Origin: G965276765 sp965276765
GTDB taxonomy: Bacteria; Actinomycetota; Acidimicrobiia; Acidimicrobiales; Palsa-688
Assembly (NCBI GenBank): GCA_965276765.1
Contig: OZ255627.1
Span: 3,162,001-3,226,000 of the forward strand
Length of the DNA stretch: 64,000 nucleotides
Direction: 5' to 3'
A model generated the notes under the pieces. It worked only from the letters and a program-made list of their open reading frames with translations. It had not been told where the DNA came from and made no database searches. The position numbers and the translations under genes were made by a program. Positions 52,601 through 60,550 of the stretch are shown in pieces; the stretch's first letter is position 1, and every line of letters begins with the position of its first letter.

Positions 52601-52773
52601 GCCGGGCGTCGGCTCGGGTGGCGTCCTCGGTGGAGTTGGCGGGCGTGAAGGAGACGGACCTGCTCGAGCGCCCGGTGGACGACAATGCCCTGCGGTCATG
52701 GGACCTGCAAGGTTTCTCCGTCACCCTGCGGCCCTTCCAGATCACTACCGTCCGGCTGGCGGTGTTGAAATAG
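49672..52773 (+). CDS. GH38 alpha-mannosidase
   Basis: 1033 residues, zinc-dependent retaining alpha-mannosidase. The catalytic domain has the metal-binding VGHAHIDSAWLWPVRET (about residues 280-295), GGMWVESDTNMPGGE, and WLPDSFGYSAAMPQIA where Asp399 is the expected nucleophile and zinc ligand. HHTFWWEGIDGSRIFTHFPP follows, then the beta-sandwich C-terminus. No signal peptide, so it acts in the cytoplasm, as expected for recycling of mannosides. Coupled to the GT87 gene by a 5-base gap. Confidence 0.95.
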   Translation: MHDDRAIVEERVARALRDRIIPALYREREPLRVEVWPVPGEPVPVGEAVKASYEPAEIGDAWGPPWSTTWFRLTGRIPDRWRIEGSGDSAPPPPVGRQHDRPPPPLPGHDRIEAVVDLGFHNERPGFQAEGLAYTLAGEPIKGIAPRATHVPLAGDTDRRVGLLVEAAANPDVAGQGYRPTPMGDKATAGDRPLYRFERADVAILDGDLWELAQDVIAADGLMRQLDGRDPRRHRLLRALERMADALDPDYVSLSAVAARAELTEVLVAPAAASAHRVFAVGHAHIDSAWLWPVRETIRKTARTFSNAMTLMDDTDNDDFVFACSQAQQLAWVKEHHPAVFRRIRERVASGQFAPVGGMWVESDTNMPGGEAMARQFLLGKRFLSDEFGVEPEEVWLPDSFGYSAAMPQIARLAGCRWFLTQKMSWSQTNRMPHHTFWWEGIDGSRIFTHFPPVDTYNSDLSAADLAHASATFAEAGVATMSLVPFGWGNGGGGPTREMIAAARRAADLEGSPRVTLASSRQFFEAAQAEYPDPPVWRGEMYLELHRGTFTSQANTKQGNRRSEHLLREAELWSAQATVAGLVDYPYDELDAIWKKVLLNQFHDILPGSSIAWVHREAEAVYAEVAERLEAIISQSQHALAGNGDTVLTFNAGPYRRAGVPAMAAAPQPSADADGLVQVARQGTEYVLDNGLLRVVVDRRGLITSVLDRHADRELIAPGEAGNLLQLHRDVPNRWDAWDVDEHYRRVVTDLTDVDEVGALANGVSVTRSFGASSLRQEITLRSGEHADRRIVDIVTDIDWHEREKILKAAFALDVHAEQFASEIQFGHLYRPTHTNTSWDAARFEVCAHRWIHVGEPGYGVAVANDSTYGHDVIRTTRPTGGTTTVVRLSLLRAPRYPDPEADQGAHRLRYSLVPGDVGTAVAAGYDLNVATRRVAGGRPVEPMVVVDDPAVVVEAVKLAEDRSGDIIVRLYEAHGGRASARVASSVELAGVKETDLLERPVDDNALRSWDLQGFSVTLRPFQITTVRLAVLK

Positions 52774-52791
52774 GCGGGGGAATGTCCCCGC
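52774..52791 (+). terminator. GC-rich hairpin after the alpha-mannosidase gene
   Basis: GCGGGG-GAATGT-CCCCGC begins at the base after the stop codon. No U-run follows; actinobacterial terminators often lack one. Confidence 0.45.
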
Positions 52792-52850
52792 GGCGCGGCG
52801 TTGTTGGAGCTTGGAGGGCGAAGGCGCCGCGACGGTACGGTGCAGGCCCA

Positions 52851-53299
52851 ATGGAGGCGAAAGCTATGTATATCGGGATCATCGGAGCGGGCAACATCGG
52901 CGGAACCCTCACCCGGCGCCTGACCGCCATCGGCCACGAGGTCTCGGTGGCCAACTCGAGGGGACCGGAGACGCTGGCTGACCTGGCCGCTGAGACCGGA
53001 GCGGATGCCGTCGCCGTGACCGACGCCGCCAAAGGAGCCGACCTGGTCATCGTGACGATCCCGCAGAACCGGGCCGGGTGGCCCTGCCGGTGGCCGGCGA
53101 CGACGCCGCCGCCAAGGCGACCGTGATGGACCTGGTGGAGGCGCTCGGCTTCGATGCCGTTGACGCCGGTGGCATCGAGGAGTCGTGGCGCGAGCAGCCC
53201 GGCAGCCCGGTGTACACCGCCGACCTCGACGCCGAAGGCGTCCGGGCCGCCCTCGCCGCGGCCAGTCCGCAGCGCACGCCGGAGTGGAGCGCCGCCTGA
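52851..53299 (+). pseudogene. F420H2:NADP oxidoreductase-like gene with internal deletion and frameshift
   Basis: From ATG 52851, YIGIIGAGNIGGTLTRRLTAIGHEV, VANSRGPETLADLAAETGA and ADLVIVTIP are the Rossmann N-terminus of the F420-dependent NADP reductase-like family. At about 53070 the frame runs into nonsense, while a shifted frame begins VALPVAGDDAAAKATVMDLVEALGFDAVDAGG and runs to a TGA at 53299, the family C-terminus. About 70-80 middle residues (substrate and dimer region) are missing and the two parts are out of frame. A TACGGT -10 sits 9 bases before the ATG. It looks like a recent deletion or an assembly collapse. Confidence 0.85.
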
Positions 53300-54651
53300 G
53301 CCCGGATTCGGGCGGGCCGGCCGCACGACGGCCACGGAGCCTGCCGACGTGGGATGGGTCCGACGCCGGTCGGGCGGGGCGGGAGGCCTTGGCGGCGGGT
53401 GGGTCGGATGCCGGTGCGGGTGGCCTGCCGGAGTCGTCGGTGCGATCGGGCCCGAGCCGGATCGGCCTGGCGATCGCGCTGGTCTTCGTCGCACTCAACC
53501 TCCGCATCGCCATCGCCGCCGTGTCCCCCGTGCTCGGCGAGATCCAGCGGGATGTGGGGTTGTCGTCGAGTGCGGCCGGTCTGCTGACAACGGTGCCGGT
53601 CGTGTGCTTCGGAGTCTTCGCCTTTGCTGCGCCCTCGTTGCTCCGCCGGCTGGGGCCCAACCGGCTGCTGTGGCTGAGCATGCTCGGCGTGGTGATCGGC
53701 GCTGCGGTGCGGCTTGCCCCTTCGCTCACCGGGCTGTTCGTAGGCACCGCGATCATCGGGGCCGCCATCGCCGTTGGCAACGTGCTCCTTCCCGGCCTCA
53801 TCAAACGGGACTTCCCCCATCGCGTCGGGCTGCTCACCGGGCTCTACACCATGGCCCTCTCGGGTGGTGCCGCCCTCTCCGCCGGCCTCACCGTTCCGCT
53901 GCAGGAAGCGACAGGAGCCGGCTGGCGCCTGGCCGTCGCCGCATGGGGCGTGCCGGCGATAGTCGCCGTCGTCGTGTGGTCGTCGCAGCTGCGTCAGACC
54001 ACGGAGGTGGTCGACGTCGAGCGTCGGCCGGTGCGAGGGCTGTGGAGGGACCGGGTGGCCTGGTCGGTCGCGGTCTTCATGGGCCTCCAGTCCCTTGGCT
54101 ACTACTCGGCCCTCGCCTGGATCCCGACCCTCTTCCAGTACCACCACCTGGGAGCGGGCAAAGCCGGCTGGCTGCTCTCGTTCTCCACTTTCCCCGCCAT
54201 GGCCGCATCCCTCTGCGCTCCGATTCTGGCGCGCCGCTCTACCCGCCCCTGGGTCATGGTGGTGGCCGCCGTCGGTCTGTGTGCGCTCGGATACCTCGGC
54301 CTCATCGCCGCGCCCGTCGCCCTCGCCTACCTGTGGATGACCCTGCTCGGCCTCGGCCAGGGCGCTGCGGTCAGCCTGGCTCTCGGCTACATCGTGGTGC
54401 GCTCGCCCGATACCCGCCACACGGCGAAGCTCTCGATGATGGCGCAGGGCACCGGCTACCTGATCGCCAGCGTCGGGCCTCTGGGTCTCGGGGCCCTGCA
54501 CGACCTGAGTGGCGGCTGGGTGGTGCCGCTGCTCGCCCTGACCGCCGTGCTCGTTCCTGAGCTCGCGGCTGGCCTCGGCGCCTGCAAGGAGCGCTACGTC
54601 CTCGCCGCCACCAACCAACAGGGCCCGGGCGCACGACTCAGTCCGCCGTGA
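53284..54651 (+). CDS. MFS transporter, CynX/NimT type
   Basis: 455 residues, 12 membrane helices. ALVFVALNLRIAIAAVSPVLGEIQRD is the conserved first helix of the CynX (cyanate/nitroimidazole) group, followed by LLTTVPVVCFGVFAFAAPSLLRRLG and LPGLIKRDFPHRVGLLTGLYTMALSGGAAL. GTG 53284 overlaps the end of the decayed gene by 16 bases; the first 60 residues are low-complexity and a later start is possible. It ends 14 bases inside the convergent DUF1003 gene. Confidence 0.85.
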   Translation: MERRLSPDSGGPAARRPRSLPTWDGSDAGRAGREALAAGGSDAGAGGLPESSVRSGPSRIGLAIALVFVALNLRIAIAAVSPVLGEIQRDVGLSSSAAGLLTTVPVVCFGVFAFAAPSLLRRLGPNRLLWLSMLGVVIGAAVRLAPSLTGLFVGTAIIGAAIAVGNVLLPGLIKRDFPHRVGLLTGLYTMALSGGAALSAGLTVPLQEATGAGWRLAVAAWGVPAIVAVVVWSSQLRQTTEVVDVERRPVRGLWRDRVAWSVAVFMGLQSLGYYSALAWIPTLFQYHHLGAGKAGWLLSFSTFPAMAASLCAPILARRSTRPWVMVVAAVGLCALGYLGLIAAPVALAYLWMTLLGLGQGAAVSLALGYIVVRSPDTRHTAKLSMMAQGTGYLIASVGPLGLGALHDLSGGWVVPLLALTAVLVPELAAGLGACKERYVLAATNQQGPGARLSPP

Positions 54652-55150
54652 CCGGCCGGGTCGGTTGGATGGCGGCGATCATCTCCTCGAGGCGGGTGAG
54701 ACGCTCGGCCAGGTCGTCGGCCGTCACCACGTCGGCGAGGGCGAGACGCACGGCGGAGAGCTCACGACCGAGAAACTCGGTATCGGCCTGGGTCCTCGTC
54801 GCCACCTGCCGGTCCCGCTCGATGATGGCCCTGTCCCTGTCGTCCTGACGGTTCTGGGCCAGAAGGATGAGCGGGGCGGCATAGGCCGCCTGGGTGGAGA
54901 AGGCCAGGTTCAAGAGGATGAAGGGGTACGGGTCCCAGTGGCGGACCAGCCCGATGGTGTTGAGGGCGATCCACGCCACGACGAGGATGGTCTGGCCGGC
55001 GAGAAACTGGCCCGTCCCGAGGAACCGAGCGATGCCCTCGGAGAACCGTCCGAAGGCGTCGGCGTCCCGGGTCCCGAGCCGGCGGGCCGCACCTCTCGGG
55101 GCGGAGAGACCGCTGCGATCGCCGAGCTGGCGAGCCGACAGCCAGCTCAT
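54638..55150 (-). CDS. DUF1003 membrane protein
   Basis: 170 residues. DADAFGRFSEGIARFLGTGQFLAGQTILVVAWIALNTIG and DPYPFILLNLAFSTQAAYAAPLILLAQNRQDDRDR are the two-helix core of DUF1003, followed by a coiled-coil tail (RLTRLEEMIAAI). Its ATG overlaps the stop of the MgtE-N/CBS gene, and in many actinobacteria these two genes are adjacent. Function unknown; a role in divalent cation handling is suggested by the neighbour only. Confidence 0.88.
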   Translation of the reverse strand: MSWLSARQLGDRSGLSAPRGAARRLGTRDADAFGRFSEGIARFLGTGQFLAGQTILVVAWIALNTIGLVRHWDPYPFILLNLAFSTQAAYAAPLILLAQNRQDDRDRAIIERDRQVATRTQADTEFLGRELSAVRLALADVVTADDLAERLTRLEEMIAAIQPTRPVTAD

Positions 55151-56352
55151 CGCGCCGGGCTCTTCCGGCGCCAGTCGACGGGCAGCAGTCGGTCGAGCAC
55201 GTCGTCGACGGTCACGGCCCCAAGGAGGCGGCCGGCGTCGTCGCAGACCGCCACGCCGATCAGGTTGTAGGCGGCCAGGCGGGCGGCAACCTGGCTCTCG
55301 GGTAGCTCGGGGCGCACGAAGCCACTCTCCTCGACGCACTCACCGACGGGTGCGGCCGGCGGTTGGCGCAGGAGGCGCTGAAAGCCGACGCTTCCGAGGT
55401 AGCGGCCCGTCGGGGTGGTCGTGGGCGGCTCGCACACGTAGACCAAGGCGGCGGTCGTTGCGACCAGGTCGGGTTCACGGATCAGGGCGAGGACCTCCGC
55501 GACCGGGACATCGGGAGCCACTGTCAACGGCTGGCTCGTCATGAGGCCGCCGGCCGTCTTGGCGTCGTAGCGGAGAAGACGGCGGACGTCTGCGGCTTCG
55601 ACCGCCTCCATCGATGCAAGGAGCTTCTCGCGCTGCTCGGCCGGCATCTCGGCGAGGAGGTCGGCGGCGTCGTCGGGCTCCATCTCCTCGATGACGTCGG
55701 CACGCCGCTCGATGTCGAGGCCGGCCAGGAGCCGAATCTGGTCCTGCTCCGGCATCTCCTCGAGCAGGTCGGCGAGCTCCTCGTCCTCGAGGGCCTCGGC
55801 CAGCTGTCGGCGCCGGGGCGCCGACATGGTCTCGACAGCGTTGGCCAGGTCGGTCGGGTGCAGGTCGCGCAGGGCGACGAGCTGCTCGGCGAGCGCCCCG
55901 GCCTTGAAGAGCTCGGCATGCTCCTCCCACGGGACCACGGCGGTCGTGCGCCGCCGCAGGGCCCGGTTGGTGCCGATGGCGAGCGCACAGACGTCCCATC
56001 CCGACGCCTTGCGCGTCGAAGGGGCGATGGCCACGTCGAGCACCACGCCTGCGCCGACGGAACGGTTGAACACGTCGGATGCCAGCATTTCTTCCTGCCG
56101 GCGGGTGAACCGGCGGAGGTCGACTGTGCCGCCGCGCAGGTGCACACCGTCGATGGACATCTCGGCGACCCGGTTGAGGTTGACGAAGATCTGGCGGCGC
56201 TGGAGATTGGCGACGAGACCAACGGCACGTGGCGGGTCGCCTCCGGCGGTCGGAAGGATCACGACGTCGCGCACGCGCCCGATGGACAGCCCCTCGCCGT
56301 CGAGTAGCGGCAGGCCGTTGAGGCGAGACGTGAAGATCTGCTCGGTCGACAC
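55147..56352 (-). CDS. PRC-barrel/MgtE-N/CBS regulatory protein without transporter domain
   Basis: 401 residues. Three parts: a PRC-barrel-like region (about 1-130; LLDGEGLSIGRVRDVVILP), an MgtE N-terminal Mg-sensing helical domain (about 160-270; LHPTDLANAVETMSAPRRRQLAEAL, EEMPEQDQIRLL, EMEPDDAADLLAEMP), and a CBS pair (TAGGLMTSQPLTVAPDVPVAEVLALI to the end). The five-helix Mg channel of MgtE is absent, so this is a cytosolic sensor module. GTG 56352 chosen as the start of family similarity. Coupled to DUF1003. Confidence 0.88.
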   Translation of the reverse strand: MSTEQIFTSRLNGLPLLDGEGLSIGRVRDVVILPTAGGDPPRAVGLVANLQRRQIFVNLNRVAEMSIDGVHLRGGTVDLRRFTRRQEEMLASDVFNRSVGAGVVLDVAIAPSTRKASGWDVCALAIGTNRALRRRTTAVVPWEEHAELFKAGALAEQLVALRDLHPTDLANAVETMSAPRRRQLAEALEDEELADLLEEMPEQDQIRLLAGLDIERRADVIEEMEPDDAADLLAEMPAEQREKLLASMEAVEAADVRRLLRYDAKTAGGLMTSQPLTVAPDVPVAEVLALIREPDLVATTAALVYVCEPPTTTPTGRYLGSVGFQRLLRQPPAAPVGECVEESGFVRPELPESQVAARLAAYNLIGVAVCDDAGRLLGAVTVDDVLDRLLPVDWRRKSPAR

Positions 56353-56448
56353 GCGCCAACGATACTTCGGGGCCGGGTGCGGCTCGCTGGCCGCGCCGGC
56401 CGCGATGTCCTTGGGCCTGGCTGGTGCAGGGCTGTAAGGATGGCAGTG

Positions 56449-57171
56449 ATGAACGCGACGGTGCTGCAGCTGAGCGATACCCACCTCTCGAGTGGGGACG
56501 GAACTGCGGACGGCGGGCCGGATCCCGATGATCGGCTCGCCACCGTGCTCGACGCCTGGAGTGCCCTCGGTGAACGGGCCGATCTCGTCGTGTTGAGCGG
56601 TGACAACGCCGACGACGCCTCCAGGGCCGGCTGCCGGCGGCTGGCCGAGGCCGTGAACACCCTCGATGCACCCGTCCTTGCGGTGCCGGGCAACCACGAC
56701 GACCCGGCCGCAGTGGCCGAGGTGTTTGGGCCGCAACGGTTCTTCGAGCTGGGGGAGTGGTGCGTCGTCGGGCTGGACTCGAGCCGCCCCGGCCAGGTCG
56801 CCGGCACCCTCGACGTCCCTTCCGCCCTGGAGCTGATCGACCGCACTGATGGGCGCCCGACCGTCATGGCGCTCCATCACCCACCGGTGTCGCGGAGTAC
56901 GAGCCCGTGGTTCCAGCTCGAAGGAGCCGCCGACCTGCTCGCCGGCCTCGAGCGCCGCCCGAACGTGAGGGTCGTGATCAGCGGGCACCTCCACGATGCC
57001 TTCGAGTTGGAAGGCCCCGGGGGCGTGGGGCTGCTCGGGTGCCCGTCCACGCGGATGGCGATCGCGCATCGAGGCCAAGAGATGGAGATCGGTGCGGACG
57101 CGCCGACCGGGGCGAGGATCCTGCGCCTCGCCGACGACGGTGCCTGGTCGTCGACGGTGCTCGTCGCCTGA
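56449..57171 (+). CDS. Metallophosphoesterase (CpdA/GpdQ-like)
   Basis: 240 residues. The five metallophosphatase blocks are all present: LSDTHL, VLSGDNADD, VPGNHDDP, ALHHPPV and ISGHLHDA. Dinuclear-metal phosphodiesterase, possibly acting on cyclic nucleotides or glycerophosphodiesters. ATG 56449 has TAAGGA eight bases upstream; ATG 56440 is in frame but lies on that site. Confidence 0.9.
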   Translation: MNATVLQLSDTHLSSGDGTADGGPDPDDRLATVLDAWSALGERADLVVLSGDNADDASRAGCRRLAEAVNTLDAPVLAVPGNHDDPAAVAEVFGPQRFFELGEWCVVGLDSSRPGQVAGTLDVPSALELIDRTDGRPTVMALHHPPVSRSTSPWFQLEGAADLLAGLERRPNVRVVISGHLHDAFELEGPGGVGLLGCPSTRMAIAHRGQEMEIGADAPTGARILRLADDGAWSSTVLVA

Positions 57172-57220
57172 ATCGCCGGTCCTCGGGGGCCGGCGGACTC
57201 CATCCGCGCCCTCGTCCTCG

Positions 57221-57226
57221 TAGGAT
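57221..57226 (+). promoter_or_regulatory. -10 hexamer TAGGAT for the DUF4126-like gene, leaderless
   Basis: TAGGAT ends 6 bases before ATG 57233, leaving no room for a ribosome-binding site. Confidence 0.5.
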
Positions 57227-57232
57227 CCGTCG

Positions 57233-57859
57233 ATGGTCAAACGATCCTCAACGATGGCCCGACGGCGATCGGGCCGCCCCTCCGTCCGGGTTGGTTCCTC
57301 GGCCCGGCCCGGACCGGTTGCCCTCCTCGCGTCCTCGGCCCTGCTCGGCGTCGCCACCGGCCTGCGCTCGCAGATCGGTGTCGCCGCCGTCATCGTCGGA
57401 CCGCTCCGCCACGGGTTACCTGCTCGGCTCCGATCGGGCCCGGCGAAGACGCTTGCGGTCACGGCCGCGGCCGGCGAGTTGGTGGTCGACAAGCTCCCTG
57501 CCGCGCCGGCACGCACCGAACCCCTCGGCGTGGCCGCCAGGGTGGTGCTCGGGGCCGGCGCCGCCGTGCTTGCCGCTCGTGCGTCGCGCCCGGGGCTCGT
57601 GGTGGTGGCGGGGACCCGCCGCTCGGGCCTGTCCTACTCGAGGCGCTCGGGCGGGGGATGGGGGTCGGCGGCTGGGGCCGGCGCCGTGGCCGGTGCCAGC
57701 GCCCTGGCTTCGGCCCACGCCGGCTACCGGGCCCGGGTGGCGTTGGCCCGACGCTGTCCTGGCGCTGCGGCCGGCGTGGCCGTGGCCGTGGCCGAGGACG
57801 CCACCGCCGTCGGCCTGGCCTCGCTCGGGTGCCGGGCCATCTCCGGTGCAGCGGGCTGA
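57233..57859 (+). CDS. DUF4126-like membrane protein
   Basis: 208 residues with about five hydrophobic segments. LLGVATGLRSQIGVAAVIVG, then AVTAAAGELVVDKLPAAPARTEPLGVAARVVLGAGAA match the DUF4126 pattern (a glycine/arginine loop after helix 1 and DKLP motif). Basic N-terminus of about 25 residues. Leaderless promoter. Function unknown. Confidence 0.75.
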   Translation: MVKRSSTMARRRSGRPSVRVGSSARPGPVALLASSALLGVATGLRSQIGVAAVIVGPLRHGLPARLRSGPAKTLAVTAAAGELVVDKLPAAPARTEPLGVAARVVLGAGAAVLAARASRPGLVVVAGTRRSGLSYSRRSGGGWGSAAGAGAVAGASALASAHAGYRARVALARRCPGAAAGVAVAVAEDATAVGLASLGCRAISGAAG

Positions 57860-57890
57860 GAGAGCTGACCGCCGGAAGGTTCACGTGCAG

Positions 57891-57941
57891 GCTTCTTTGC
57901 CCACTTTTACATAGTCACTATGTAAAAGTGGGCAAAGAAAC
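57891..57941. repeat. 51-bp palindromic element with perfect 23-bp arms
   Basis: Arms 57893-57915 and 57917-57939 are perfectly complementary around one central C; the flanking G/C pair extends it after one mismatch. It lies between the convergent DUF4126-like and GH39 genes. Its arm (core TTTGCCCACTTTTACATAG) is much more AT-rich than the surroundings. A degenerate relative lies at 42630-42681. Confidence 0.95.
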
Positions 57942-57968
57942 GGCGGTGCCGTTACCTTCCCGGGCCGA

Positions 57969-59606
57969 TCAGTCGAAATGGAGGGCGGCCACGCCCTCGC
58001 CGGGTACGACCACCTCGTAGAGGACGTCGGTCCCGATCCGGGCGCGGTGGTGGGACTTGGACCGGATCGAAGCGGGGTGGGTCTCCGAAGCCTCGTTCAG
58101 TTCGTCGAGCTGACGGACCGTCGGGTACTTGGGCTTTCCCATCTCGAACCACCGTTGTCTGGGGTTGGCGTGGTCCCGGTCGATGCGGGTCAGGGTGCCG
58201 CTCGTGGCCGGATGAGAGCCGCGCACGGTGATCCTTACCCGTTCTGTGGTCGCCTTTGGTCCCCCGGGGTAGGTGTGGTTGTAGACGAGGACGTCGACGC
58301 CGCTGCGGCGCCCCACGGTCGCAAGTACCCCGACGGTCTTGGGTGTCCCTGTGGACGACACCTGGAACCGGTTGTGTCCGAGCCCGTGCAGGAGCTGTCC
58401 GGCCCGGTAGAGCGGCTTGGGGACGTCGTATATGGTGAGCGCACCGAAGCCGCCGTAGAAGATGTTCGCCGCCTGCGTCTGCTCCTCGAAGACGTCGGAG
58501 AAGCACCACAGCGACATGACGTCGACGATCCCGTCGCAGAGGCTCACGGTCTTGACCCACGACGCCGCCGCGTAGGAAGTGTCCAGCTCGTCGCTGACGT
58601 TGTCATAGTTGCAGCCGGTCTCGCTGACGATGTAGCGGAGCCGGCTCGGGATGGCGGCCCGCGTCGGGGCGAAGATGTTCGCCACTCCGTCGACGCCGGA
58701 GAGGGAGTTGTTCTCGTAGCCGTGCGACGAGACGAAGTCGATCGGCACGTCGTTCACCTCGACGTACTTGAGGAACTTCTCGAGGAAGGCCAGACCGTCG
58801 CCGTCGGTTGCGGGCCCTCCCACCTGCAGCGAGGAGTCGACACTCTTGATGGCGCGGGCGGCGTGGGCGTACAGCTGGTTGTACTGCCCCGGGGTGCCTC
58901 CCCAAAATGAGAGGTTGGGTTCGTTCCACACCTCGAACGGCCACCTGCGCACCTCGGCGATGCCGTAACGGTCGACCAGATGGCGGGCGAAGGTCCCGAT
59001 CAGCGCGCCCCACTCGGTGAAGCTCTTGGGCGGCGAGTTCAAGAAGCCGTAGTAGAAGATCTCGGTCCCGCCGGGTTGGGCCAGCGCGAGCGGCATGGCG
59101 CTGAGCTCGACATAGGGGTGCATGCCGCTCGAGACGAGGAAGTCGTAGAACCGGTCGACGTTGAAGAACGAGTACTTGCCACCCGATGACGCCGGGCGGG
59201 TCGGCTCGTACACGCTCATCTGAGGCGCAAGCACGCCGTGGGTGCGGAGCGACCTGACGCCGAGGTCGGCGTGGGAGCGCACGAGCTGGTCCTGGTAATC
59301 GCGACGCAGGCCCTGCTTGGCGTGGTCCCCGCCGACCGAGCCTTCCCAGTAGTGGGGAAACGGACTCGCCAGCTGCATCGTGTCTATGAGGAATCCGGTC
59401 GAGGGGGTGGTCGAGGCGTGGGCGGGCCTCGATGCCGGCGCCGGGGCCGCTTCGGCCCCGACCGCTGGCGCCGACGCGATGGTGGCGGCGCCCACGGCGC
59501 CACCACTCATCTGCAGCATGCGCCGCCGACTCACGCCACTCGATGATGGTGATGCCGCCGGCGCCGCTTCCGGCGCGCTCGCATCCCGATCGTGTCCGTG
59601 CTTCAT
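57969..59606 (-). CDS. Tat-exported GH39-like glycoside hydrolase
   Basis: 545 residues. A twin-arginine signal lies at about residues 26-55 (SRRRMLQMSGGAVGAATIA) after an acidic/Ala-rich n-region, then a TIM barrel. FEVWNEPNLSFWGG holds the acid/base Glu of clan GH-A (about residue 225), and RYIVSETGC the nucleophile Glu. The family includes beta-xylosidases and alpha-iduronidases. A C-terminal beta-sandwich (VDVLVYNHTYPGG) follows. Expected outside the cytoplasm, degrading plant or microbial polysaccharide. Confidence 0.85.
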   Translation of the reverse strand: MKHGHDRDASAPEAAPAASPSSSGVSRRRMLQMSGGAVGAATIASAPAVGAEAAPAPASRPAHASTTPSTGFLIDTMQLASPFPHYWEGSVGGDHAKQGLRRDYQDQLVRSHADLGVRSLRTHGVLAPQMSVYEPTRPASSGGKYSFFNVDRFYDFLVSSGMHPYVELSAMPLALAQPGGTEIFYYGFLNSPPKSFTEWGALIGTFARHLVDRYGIAEVRRWPFEVWNEPNLSFWGGTPGQYNQLYAHAARAIKSVDSSLQVGGPATDGDGLAFLEKFLKYVEVNDVPIDFVSSHGYENNSLSGVDGVANIFAPTRAAIPSRLRYIVSETGCNYDNVSDELDTSYAAASWVKTVSLCDGIVDVMSLWCFSDVFEEQTQAANIFYGGFGALTIYDVPKPLYRAGQLLHGLGHNRFQVSSTGTPKTVGVLATVGRRSGVDVLVYNHTYPGGPKATTERVRITVRGSHPATSGTLTRIDRDHANPRQRWFEMGKPKYPTVRQLDELNEASETHPASIRSKSHHRARIGTDVLYEVVVPGEGVAALHFD

Positions 59607-59719
59607 GTGCCCTCCCCGAGCGTCTCCCCACCACTGAACGACAGCGATACTACTGAGGCGGGTTCAGGCCGCGGCCGGCCCGAGCCGGCCCGGCGGCAAC
59701 GGACATGGGGGGTGGCTCA
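59607..59719. other. Intergenic region between the GH39 and SDR genes
   Basis: 113 bases between two leftward genes. It contains a purine-rich GGGGAGGGCAC ribosome-binding site for the GH39 gene next to 59607; no other element is evident. Confidence 0.4.
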
Positions 59720-60448
59720 CTACCAGGGGACCGGACCGGCGTCGGAGTCGAAGGTGCCGGTCGGTCCTTCGGCGGAGAGGGTGGCGAGGCGGACGATGCT
59801 CTCCGCCCCCTCGGCGACGCTGCGATACCCGCTGTGGCCGTTGAGATCGGTCGCCACGTAGCCGGGGTCGGCGGAGTTGACCTTGATGCCGCTGTCGCGC
59901 AGGGCGTGGGCGTAGGCGACGGTCAGGGCGTTGAGCGCGGACTTCGACGAGTTGTAGGCGAGGGCGAGTGGAGCGAACTTGACCAGCAGCGAATCCCGAT
60001 TGGACCACTCGCCGAGCGATCCCATCACGCTGGAGACGTTCACGATTCGGCCCGCCGGCGATTGGGCCATGAGGGGCAGGAGGCCGTGGGTGACCGCAAC
60101 GACTCCGAACACGTTGGTGTCGTAGGTCGCTCGGACGGTCTCGGCGTCGACGTCGAGCGGCCCCTTCCCGTGTTCGATGCTGATCCCGGCGTTGTTGATC
60201 AGCACGTCGAGCCGGCCGTAGTCGGATGCAAGCGTGGCCGCGGCGTCCTCGATGGTCCGCCGGTCGGTGACATCCAGGCGCACGGGCTGCACGTTGCCCG
60301 GGAGGGCGGCGAGACTTCCTGCGGCCCCCTCGAGATCGCGGACACCGGCGATCACGGTCATGTCGAGCGCAGCGAGGCGCCGAGCGACCTCGAGGCCGAT
60401 GCCGCGCGAAGCGCCGGTGATCAGGGCAATGGTCTGGGTACCAGTCAT
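59720..60448 (-). CDS. Classical short-chain dehydrogenase/reductase
   Basis: 242 residues. Complete classical SDR set: cofactor loop ITGASRGIGLEVARRL, DVLINNAGIS, catalytic Ser in NVSSVMGSL, and YNSSKSALNAL with the catalytic Tyr-x3-Lys, then DPGYVATDLNGHSG. An Asp in LDVTD fits nucleotide binding. ATG 60448. Divergent from an MmyB-like regulator, which probably controls it. The substrate is unknown. Confidence 0.92.
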   Translation of the reverse strand: MTGTQTIALITGASRGIGLEVARRLAALDMTVIAGVRDLEGAAGSLAALPGNVQPVRLDVTDRRTIEDAAATLASDYGRLDVLINNAGISIEHGKGPLDVDAETVRATYDTNVFGVVAVTHGLLPLMAQSPAGRIVNVSSVMGSLGEWSNRDSLLVKFAPLALAYNSSKSALNALTVAYAHALRDSGIKVNSADPGYVATDLNGHSGYRSVAEGAESIVRLATLSAEGPTGTFDSDAGPVPW

Positions 60449-60550
60449 GCGACCACGATGCGGTGGCCGCCGGCGGTTGTGGAGGGCCCGCTCGTGCCCG
60501 GGAGCGGGGTTCCCTGGCACGAGGCGCCGTCGGAGATCGATGATGGGCGC

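Noticed and set aside
53047..54618. 523-codon open frame antisense to the CynX-type transporter
   Set aside because: Low-complexity shadow; the sense strand has 12 helices and MFS motifs.
57891..57941. Intrinsic bidirectional terminator
   Set aside because: The hairpin is strong, but its U-run is at the 5' side and A-run at the 3' side in both directions; termination cannot be excluded but the canonical layout is absent. The same holds for 48022-48074.
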